Of a stretch of 5,082 bases of DNA, positions 1-5,082 are shown piece after piece. Source of the DNA: an uncultured Pseudomonadota bacterium (GTDB lineage: Bacteria > Myxococcota_A > UBA796 > UBA9615); assembly GCA_937907595.1 (NCBI GenBank), contig CALCXL010000111.1:1-5082 (forward strand). Reading direction: 5' to 3'. The stretch's first letter is position 1, and each line of letters opens with the position of its first letter. Under the pieces are notes generated by a model that saw nothing but the letters and a program-made list of their open reading frames with translations, had not been told where the DNA came from and ran no database searches. The translations under genes and the position numbers were made by a program.

Positions 1-31
1 CGCAGAGCAGCGCCAGCAGGAGCCCCCGCAC
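1..31 (-). CDS. Start of a probable exported protein (3' end outside window)
   Basis: A GTG at 31-29 begins one base after the stop of the triheme cytochrome gene. It opens a frame reading MRGLLLALLC to the edge of the window: one basic residue followed by a hydrophobic run, as at the start of a Sec signal peptide. The Cys at position 10 is early for a lipobox, so lipoprotein status cannot be judged. An AGG at suitable spacing precedes it. With only ten codons visible the call rests on position and composition. If real, it is the next gene of the operon and another extracytoplasmic component, possibly another cytochrome. Confidence 0.5.
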   Translation of the reverse strand, partial: MRGLLLALLC

Positions 32-32
32 C

Positions 33-1403
33 TCAGTACCTGCCTTCGCGCGCGGCCGGCGGGAGGGCCCGGCCGGTGCCCAGCTCGGGGCGATCGTGCG
101 GGACCAGGTGGTCCCAGCGCTCCGGGTCCCCCATCCACCGCGTGTAGCTGCGCGCGACGTCGTCCAGGCCCTCCTCGTCCAGGCGCGCCTCGAGCGAGAG
201 CTTGTCGTTCATCCGGGCGATCATGCGCCGGAGCTCCCCGGGATCGCCCCCCCGGTAGCGGTCGGCCTCGTAGGACACCGAGTGGCAGAGGCCGCAGACC
301 TCCACCAGATTGCGCAGGTCCGCCGCGTCCTCGGGGGACAGGTCGAGCAAGCCACCGCCGTCGTCCACCAGCCCCTCGTCCATCACGAAGCGCCGGAGCT
401 GGGCGGCCACGTCGGCCCGGTAGTAGTAGGGCGACCACCAGCCCAGGCGTCGCAGGATGCCGTTCCAGTCCTCCGCGGAGCGCCGGTCCCAGCGCCGCCA
501 GGTGCTCCCGTGGCAGCTCCCGCAGCGGGTGGTCGCGGTGGCCCCGTCGGAGAAGCTGCGGTTGCTGGTCAGGAAGCCCAGCAGGGCCGCCCGGTCCTCC
601 TCGCTCAGGTCGACGGCGCCCATCTCCCGGTGCGTGTCCAGGGTGCGCTCCCAGCCCTTCGGGGCCTTGACGTAGTACAGCGGCAGCGATCGCTCGTGGC
701 AGCGCCCGCAGTTCTCCCGGTGGACGTCGCTGCCCGCGGGGCTGACCCGGCTGGCGTGGGCCAGGCCCAGCACCCCCGCGGCGGCGAGGGCGGAGAGCGG
801 GACCGCGGCGGCGAGGCGCACGATCCGCCGCAGGAGGCTGCGTCGACGCTTCTTCTTCAGGACCGGATCCGGCGACTCGGACAGCGCGAAGACCAGGGAG
901 GCGACCCCCGCGACCGCGACCCCCGGCAGCAGCAGCCAGGGCGCGCGCTCGTGGATCCAGAGCATCGTCGGATCCATGTCCCCGTACCACTCGATCCACC
1001 AGTACAGCTCCACCGCGACCCAGATGCTCAGCCCCAGGCCCAGGGGAAAGGCGGCGGCGGCGAAGGGGAGGAGCGTGCCCGCTGACACGGCCGCCTTCTT
1101 GAGGCCCGACAGGCGGGACAGGGGGTGGTCGCCCTCCTCCCCCGCGGTCAACCTGTAGACAGCGCCGGCCACCGCCACCCAGAGCAGGGGCACGGGGCCG
1201 AAGCGCACCGCCAGGCGGAGGGGCTGGATCAGATCGCCGCGCGCGTAGGGCGCCTGGTCGTAGTCGGTGGTCCAGTCGCGGAGCAGGTTCTCGATCAGGG
1301 CCTCGACGTCGCCGGCGAGCACCCGGCCGAAGGGATCCCAGATCAGCCAGACCAGCAGGGCGCTGGCCCCCGCGAGGGCGTGGATGGCGTGGTCTCGCTT
1401 CAC
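33..1403 (-). CDS. Five-helix membrane protein fused to a triheme c-type cytochrome domain
   Basis: The product has 456 residues. Hydrophobic segments lie at about 6-23, 63-83, 104-135, 154-174 and 194-217. The basic loop at 183-193 (KKKRRRSLLRR) should be cytoplasmic, which puts the C-terminal domain in the periplasm, where haem c is attached. Three motifs follow: CGRCH (232-236, bases 696-710), CGSCH (294-298, bases 510-524) and CGLCH (370-374, bases 282-296). Met261 and Met394/398 are candidate axial ligands for haems 1 and 3; haem 2 has no Met at the matching spacing. The end of helix 3 and the next loop are rich in Trp and Tyr, a plausible quinol-interacting or interfacial surface (inference). 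The start is the GTG at 1403, the only reasonable start before helix 1, 8 bases after the upstream stop and with no clear Shine-Dalgarno. The likely role is electron transfer between the membrane and periplasmic partners such as the cytochrome at 4687-5082. I know no named family with this architecture. Confidence 0.92.
   Translation of the reverse strand: MKRDHAIHALAGASALLVWLIWDPFGRVLAGDVEALIENLLRDWTTDYDQAPYARGDLIQPLRLAVRFGPVPLLWVAVAGAVYRLTAGEEGDHPLSRLSGLKKAAVSAGTLLPFAAAAFPLGLGLSIWVAVELYWWIEWYGDMDPTMLWIHERAPWLLLPGVAVAGVASLVFALSESPDPVLKKKRRRSLLRRIVRLAAAVPLSALAAAGVLGLAHASRVSPAGSDVHRENCGRCHERSLPLYYVKAPKGWERTLDTHREMGAVDLSEEDRAALLGFLTSNRSFSDGATATTRCGSCHGSTWRRWDRRSAEDWNGILRRLGWWSPYYYRADVAAQLRRFVMDEGLVDDGGGLLDLSPEDAADLRNLVEVCGLCHSVSYEADRYRGGDPGELRRMIARMNDKLSLEARLDEEGLDDVARSYTRWMGDPERWDHLVPHDRPELGTGRALPPAAREGRY
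39..41 (-). promoter_or_regulatory. Weak ribosome binding site for the gene at the left edge
   Basis: AGG (within GGCAGG) lies 7 bases before the GTG at 31-29, inside the last codons of the triheme cytochrome. It is short, so the support is modest. Confidence 0.35.
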
Positions 1404-1411
1404 GGAAGACG

Positions 1412-4400
1412 TCAGTGGACCCGGTCGTCGACCTCGACGCCGTGGCCGTACTCGCCTTGACCCTCGCCGAAGCGCAGATCCAGGCCGTCCAGATCGCGGT
1501 GCCGGGTGTAGCTCGGCGCGGGGTAGGTCGCCTGCTGAGCCGGCGGTGCGCCAACGTAGGGGCCGACCTCCTTGAGCGCGTCGGGGTTGCCCAGGGCGTC
1601 CGGGTTGAGCAGGACGTCGCCGCGCATGGCCACGCGGATGGCGTCGAAGACCGGCTCCCCGTTGAGCTCGCCCTCGAAGAAGAAGACGAAGACGATGATG
1701 TCCGTCAGCAGCGACTGGCCCGATCCGTAGTCGACGGTGTCGTAGTTCGGCAGCTGGATCTGCGCCTGGCGGGGCCGCCAGACGAAGTCGTGGGTGTCGC
1801 CCTCCAGGGGCATCGTGCCCTCGTCGTAGAGCGAGCCCGGCGTCATCACCGACCACGTCAGCCGCGGGTTCGTCACCGCCGGGTTCCACCGCATGGGCAC
1901 GACGACGCGGTCCCGCTCGGGCGCGCGGCTCATGGCGGGCAGGGGGGAAGCGAACACGCGCGGGCCGTCCTTCGGCAGGGCGAAGTAGTAGATGCGGCCG
2001 TCCCCCGAGCCCACCACGTCCCCGTGCACGACCTCGCCGTCCTCCTTCGTCAACGCGATGTCGACCTTCACCCGGTAGACCCCGGGCTCGTCCAGGTAGA
2101 GGCCCATCGGGGGGCGCACTCCGCCCAGGCGGTTGGCGTGCACGTTGTGGGTGTAGGTCTTGCCCGAGGGCCACTCCACGTCGAACTGCACGTCCGCCTC
2201 CGTGGGCGGCATCAGCGTGCCGCCCAGGAGCAGGCGGTGGCCGACGGCGAAGACGCCGGACGTGTTCAGCCCCAGGAAGATCGACTCGTCCCGCCCCGCC
2301 AGCGTGGTCATGGGGATCTCGCCCGGCGCCGCGACCGCTGTGTAGGAGCTGCCCGGCGGCAGGATGCGGATCGCGGAGCTGTAGGCGTCGTAGTAGGTCT
2401 TTCCGGTGCCGTGGTCCTTGACCACCAGCCCGCCCATGACGCGGTACAGGTCCTCGGGCAGGTCGCCGTTCGGGCTGCTGTGAAAGCGGTAGCCGTAGTC
2501 GTTGGGCGAGATGATCCAGCAGGGCGCCATGTAGTTGCCCGCGAAGGCCATGGAGATCACCGGCAGCCCCGGGCGGATGACCGAGAGGTAGCTGTACGCG
2601 TCGAGCTCGATGTCCTCGGGCCAGGCGTAGGAGCTGTAGCCGTGCCGCGACACGGGCACGATGGGCAGGTTGTCCATCACCCCCGGCTCGATCGTGTGGT
2701 ACGAAAAATTGTCCTCGCTCTGCTTGTAGACGTCGGGCAGGTACCAGAGGCGCCGAAATCGGTTGGCGTAGGGGTAGGGCGGCAGCGGGCCGTCGGGCAG
2801 GTACAGCTCTTCGAAGCGCGCCTTGAGGGCGGGCGTCTCCGCCGACATCGACAGGCTGGGGCCGATCACCGACTCCAGGGGGTAGGTCGTCGGCACGTAG
2901 AGGACGTCGCCGGAGTGGTAGGGGAAGGTGTGGTCGTAGAAGGAGAGCGCGCTGTGCTCGGCGAAGCTGCTCCCCCCCTCGTACGGCAGGTTGTAGCGCT
3001 CGAAGGCGCCGAGCTGCGGCAGCTCCGCCCGGGGGTCGAAGAAGGTGGTGCGCGTGCCGTGCAGGCGGACCTCGGGCTCCACGGGGGCGATGACGCCGGC
3101 GCTGGACTGCTGCCCCAGCCACAGGTTGCCGCTGCGATCCACCCAGCGCACCGACAGCAGGGACGAGTACTCCCCCGGCTCGGCGAAGGGCGGCGGGAAC
3201 TCCTCGGGCTCGAAGTAGCCCCAACGGGTCGACCGGCCGGTGATCTCGTAGTCGACGGCGCGGTCGGGGTCGCTCTGCGGCACGTAGTGCAGATCGATGG
3301 TGACGTCGGCCTCCACCGCGGGGTTGATGTCCATCACCGCCGGGTAGATCGCCCCCACCAGGAAGTTGGTGCCCGGCTTGACCGCGGTGCTGAAGGACAT
3401 CGGCAGCGCGCAGGTGAACTCGTAGGTGCCGCCGCCGCAGAGCCGCCGCCCGAGCACGTCGTTGAAGCAGCCGGTCATCGTCGCGACGTAGTCCCCGGTC
3501 TGCTGCAGCTCGACGCGGTAGGGCCCGCCGCCCAACTCCAGACCCGACTCCCCGGCGTGGCGGATCTGCCGGCGGCCCAGGTCGACGGTCACCCCATCGG
3601 GCCCGGTGATGGACATCTCGAAGGACCCCGAGTGCAGATCCAGCCAGCTCTCCACCTCCCGGGCCAGGGACGCGAAGCCCTGAAAGAGGCCCGCCATGCC
3701 CGTGGAGGGGAAGACCGCGGGCAGGCCCGGCGTCGTCTCCCAGATCCCCGGCTCGAGCACGAAGGGGGTGGGGAAGCGGCTGCGGTTGGAGATGCCCGCC
3801 CGCCCCGCGTCCTCCTTGGGCAGCAGCCCCGACTGCCCCCGGGCGGCGACTTCGTGGAAGAGGGTGAAGACCAGGCGCGGGTCCGCCGGCGAACCCACCC
3901 GCACCGACGGCAGGACCTGCGCGTCCTTCATGAACTCGTGCAGGTCCGCGGGGTTGAGGCGCTGCGGGGTCGGGATGCGCGGCTTCAGGGTGTTGGCGCG
4001 CTCGTTGACCCAGGCCCCCAGGTTGATGCCGAGGTGCCGCAGATCGACCCGCTTCTCGCTCCCCTTGAAACGGACGAAGAGCTCGACGTGGGGGCGGTAC
4101 CAGCCGTCGGGGATCGTCTCGCCGATCGGCACGACGAAGCGGCCCTTCAGGCGGACGTGGTCGGGGTCGGCGGCGAGGCGCAGATCCGCCGCCGGGAACT
4201 CCACCACCGACTCGAAGGGGCTGCCGCGCTTGTCGCCGAAGGCCTGCACGGGCGCGGTGCCGTTGTAGTGCTCCAGGGGGATGCCCGCGGCGGTGAAGCG
4301 GGTGGTGAGGGCCACGCCGGTGAAGCCGGTGCGCTGCCCGTCGTCCCGGTAGATGGGCTCGCCCACGAGCACCGCCTCCAGGGACTGGATCTCGTCGTAG

Positions 4401-4690
4401 AAGCCCTCGGCCCGCCCCATCTCCAGCACGAGGTCGAAGTCGACGGCGAACTGCCCGCCCGCGGCGACGTCGAAGCCGGAGGCGCGGACCTCGCCCTTCC
4501 AGGGAAAGTGGACCGCCTTCTGGCCGAGGTGGAAGCGGCCGTCGCCCAGGGCGAAGGGCCCCTCCTTGCCGTCCTCGTGCTCCGCCGTCCAGTCGCCGCG
4601 GTCCGGCAGGTGGGCGACGAGCAGGATCGGGGGGATCAGGAGCAGGGGCAGCAACGCCAAGAGCGTGAAGCGCTTCTGCCGCCGGGTCAT
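1412..4690 (-). CDS. Large exported beta-sandwich-rich protein of unknown function, between two cytochrome genes
   Basis: The product has 1092 residues; I do not recognise a named family. Residues 1-7 are basic (MTRRQKR) and 8-27 are hydrophobic, giving a signal anchor or Sec signal with no lipobox Cys, so the body should face the periplasm. Residues 30-240 are beta-rich. Residues about 354-430, 442-536 and 812-906 look like related Ig-like sandwiches: the last two share PxxEADVxxD (457-467, 828-838) and an EPGxY strand (504-508, 868-872). Residues 545-765 are rich in Tyr, Pro and His, with H579, H587 and H592 close together. There are only four Cys: 408, 418, 427 and 724. No CxxCH motif is present. 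The ATG is chosen because it has a GGAG at good spacing, begins the signal sequence, and overlaps the upstream stop by 4 bases. The context suggests a partner of the flanking cytochromes: scaffold, substrate-binding subunit or uncharacterised (perhaps metal-dependent) oxidoreductase. The gene is certain; the function is not. Confidence 0.93.
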   Translation of the reverse strand: MTRRQKRFTLLALLPLLLIPPILLVAHLPDRGDWTAEHEDGKEGPFALGDGRFHLGQKAVHFPWKGEVRASGFDVAAGGQFAVDFDLVLEMGRAEGFYDEIQSLEAVLVGEPIYRDDGQRTGFTGVALTTRFTAAGIPLEHYNGTAPVQAFGDKRGSPFESVVEFPAADLRLAADPDHVRLKGRFVVPIGETIPDGWYRPHVELFVRFKGSEKRVDLRHLGINLGAWVNERANTLKPRIPTPQRLNPADLHEFMKDAQVLPSVRVGSPADPRLVFTLFHEVAARGQSGLLPKEDAGRAGISNRSRFPTPFVLEPGIWETTPGLPAVFPSTGMAGLFQGFASLAREVESWLDLHSGSFEMSITGPDGVTVDLGRRQIRHAGESGLELGGGPYRVELQQTGDYVATMTGCFNDVLGRRLCGGGTYEFTCALPMSFSTAVKPGTNFLVGAIYPAVMDINPAVEADVTIDLHYVPQSDPDRAVDYEITGRSTRWGYFEPEEFPPPFAEPGEYSSLLSVRWVDRSGNLWLGQQSSAGVIAPVEPEVRLHGTRTTFFDPRAELPQLGAFERYNLPYEGGSSFAEHSALSFYDHTFPYHSGDVLYVPTTYPLESVIGPSLSMSAETPALKARFEELYLPDGPLPPYPYANRFRRLWYLPDVYKQSEDNFSYHTIEPGVMDNLPIVPVSRHGYSSYAWPEDIELDAYSYLSVIRPGLPVISMAFAGNYMAPCWIISPNDYGYRFHSSPNGDLPEDLYRVMGGLVVKDHGTGKTYYDAYSSAIRILPPGSSYTAVAAPGEIPMTTLAGRDESIFLGLNTSGVFAVGHRLLLGGTLMPPTEADVQFDVEWPSGKTYTHNVHANRLGGVRPPMGLYLDEPGVYRVKVDIALTKEDGEVVHGDVVGSGDGRIYYFALPKDGPRVFASPLPAMSRAPERDRVVVPMRWNPAVTNPRLTWSVMTPGSLYDEGTMPLEGDTHDFVWRPRQAQIQLPNYDTVDYGSGQSLLTDIIVFVFFFEGELNGEPVFDAIRVAMRGDVLLNPDALGNPDALKEVGPYVGAPPAQQATYPAPSYTRHRDLDGLDLRFGEGQGEYGHGVEVDDRVH
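1973..2257 (-). repeat. Protein-level internal repeat, copy 2 (beta-sandwich module)
   Basis: This encodes residues about 812-906 of the 1092-residue protein, matching copy 1 at PPTEADVQFDV (828-838) and EPGVY (868-872). It ends in a YYFALP strand resembling YEFTCALP at the end of the preceding module (residues 423-430), which suggests three related sandwiches in all. Boundaries are approximate. Confidence 0.5.
3083..3367 (-). repeat. Protein-level internal repeat, copy 1 (beta-sandwich module)
   Basis: This encodes residues about 442-536 of the 1092-residue protein. It shares PxxEADVxxD near its start and an EPGxY strand near its end with the copy at 1973-2257. The similarity is seen in the protein, not as a DNA repeat, so the duplication is old. 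Boundaries are approximate. Confidence 0.5.
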
Positions 4691-5082
4691 CGATCCAGCT
4701 CCATCAGGACGTCGTGGGGGAAGAGGGCCCAGAACCCGGCCTCGTCCTTCGGCAGCGCCTCGACGGCCTCGGTGATGGCGTCGATGCGCTCGGGCGGAAC
4801 CAGCGTCGGGTTCTTGTCGGACATCCGCTCCACCATAGCCCGCGCGTCGTCGAGGGCCCCTTCCTCGAGGACCAGCGACAGGGAGTGGCAGGGGTTGCAG
4901 GCGCGCTGGAGTTCGATGCGGGAGTCCAGCGCCGCGCGCTCCTCGCTCCCCTCGGGGGGCGGGTCGACGGCGAGGTGCTCGGCGGCGTAGCGGGCGACCT
5001 GGACCTCCTGGTCCTCGCGGTAGGCGAAGCCGTTGAACCAGCGCAGGCGGCGGGCGATCCACTGCCACTCCTCCGCCGTGCG
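4687..5082 (-). CDS. c-type cytochrome, C-terminal part (5' end outside window)
   Basis: This frame is open from the right edge to a TGA at 4689-4687 and gives 131 residues. It contains one haem c attachment motif, CNPCH (fragment residues 62-66, bases 4885-4899). A likely axial Met follows at residue 83 or 87 in a MVERMSDK stretch. The fragment aligns with the C-terminal third of the triheme cytochrome encoded at 33-1403: AEEW matches AEDW, CNPCH sits 59 residues later (60 in the paralogue), then ERMSDK matches ARMNDK, and a closing FPHD matches VPHD. By that alignment another CxxCH should lie about 10 residues upstream, just outside the window. The protein is expected to be periplasmic and electron-carrying. 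No membrane segment is visible in this part. The last 4 bases overlap the next gene. The cytochrome assignment is firm; the partner and substrate are unknown. The reading frame differs from a longer overlapping frame here that has only low-complexity Arg/Gly/Pro content. Confidence 0.9.
   Translation of the reverse strand, partial: RTAEEWQWIARRLRWFNGFAYREDQEVQVARYAAEHLAVDPPPEGSEERAALDSRIELQRACNPCHSLSLVLEEGALDDARAMVERMSDKNPTLVPPERIDAITEAVEALPKDEAGFWALFPHDVLMELDR
4699..4702 (-). promoter_or_regulatory. Ribosome binding site of the 1092-residue gene
   Basis: GGAG lies 8 bases upstream of the ATG at 4690-4688, inside the last codons of the upstream cytochrome. Together with the ATGA stop/start overlap it fixes this start and argues for translational coupling. 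The same frame stays open further upstream, but that extension is Arg/Gly/Pro-rich and overlaps a real gene. Confidence 0.7.

Noticed and set aside
53..75. GC-rich inverted repeat (7-bp arms CGGCCGG/CCGGCCG) as a terminator
   Set aside because: It lies within the last codons of the triheme cytochrome, has no T-tract on either strand, and is followed at once by another likely start codon. GC-rich sequence makes such palindromes by chance.
96..1085. Plus-strand open frame of 329 codons opposite the triheme cytochrome
   Set aside because: Low-complexity Val/Gln/Arg/Gly composition and complete overlap with a gene bearing three haem motifs and membrane helices.
1675..1700. Purine-rich GAA/GAC/GAT triplet tract, and the IIVFVFFF stretch it encodes opposite, as a repeat or a membrane helix
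   Set aside because: The tract is short and imperfect. The hydrophobic run (residues 998-1005) is too short for a membrane helix and reads as a buried beta-strand.
2396..2407. GTGKT (residues 761-765) as a Walker A nucleotide-binding loop
   Set aside because: The Gly required five residues before the final Gly is a Lys, there is no preceding hydrophobic strand of the right type and no Walker B, and the protein is exported.
1404..3224. Upstream extension of the triheme cytochrome frame through the large gene
   Set aside because: The extended part is low-complexity Arg/Pro/Ala/Leu in the shadow of the large gene; real coding signal begins at the GTG at 1403.
1415..4990. A 1191-codon open frame on the plus strand, antisense to almost the whole large gene
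   Set aside because: Its product is a monotonous Arg/Val/Gly/His/Ala/Gln mix with no domain, as expected opposite a high-GC gene. The minus strand carries a signal sequence, coherent modules and proper gene junctions.
4691..5068. N-terminal extension of the large minus-strand frame by 126 codons
   Set aside because: The extension is Arg/Pro/Gly-rich, lacks an SD and overlaps the cytochrome gene with CNPCH in another frame. The ATG at 4690 begins a clear signal sequence.

Overview
The window is a tightly packed stretch of minus-strand genes from a high-GC bacterium (roughly two thirds G+C by eye). The c-type cytochromes and exported proteins imply a periplasm, so a Gram-negative respiratory organism is likely. 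No marker gene fixes the lineage. A myxobacterial/deltaproteobacterial-type or other high-GC environmental diderm would fit, but this is a guess.

Reading in the direction of transcription (right to left), there are four pieces. (1) 5082-4687: the last 131 residues of a c-type cytochrome with one CxxCH motif; its start lies beyond the right edge. (2) 4690-1412: a 1092-residue exported or membrane-anchored protein with no recognised enzyme signature. It is built largely of beta-sandwich-like modules around a tyrosine-, proline- and histidine-rich middle. (3) 1403-33: a 456-residue membrane protein with about five transmembrane helices, fused to a periplasmic domain with three CxxCH haem c sites. 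(4) 31-1: the first ten codons of a probable further gene starting with a signal-peptide-like stretch. The junctions are a 4-nt ATGA overlap, an 8-nt gap and a 1-nt gap, so this looks like one transcript with translational coupling. There is no room for an internal promoter or terminator between the genes.

The two cytochromes are paralogues in their C-terminal halves: haem spacing, a Met-x3-Met-[ST/N]-Asp-Lys-type motif and a Pro-His-Asp signature near the end all match. The simplest reading is an extracytoplasmic electron-transfer module. A membrane-embedded triheme cytochrome and a second multihaem cytochrome would exchange electrons with each other, the quinone pool or a partner, and the large beta-rich protein would act as scaffold, substrate-binding subunit or unrecognised oxidoreductase. 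I do not recognise this gene set as a named system, and the substrate is unknown. I saw no RNA genes, CRISPR arrays, insertion sequences or attachment sites. There is no non-coding stretch longer than 8 bases.
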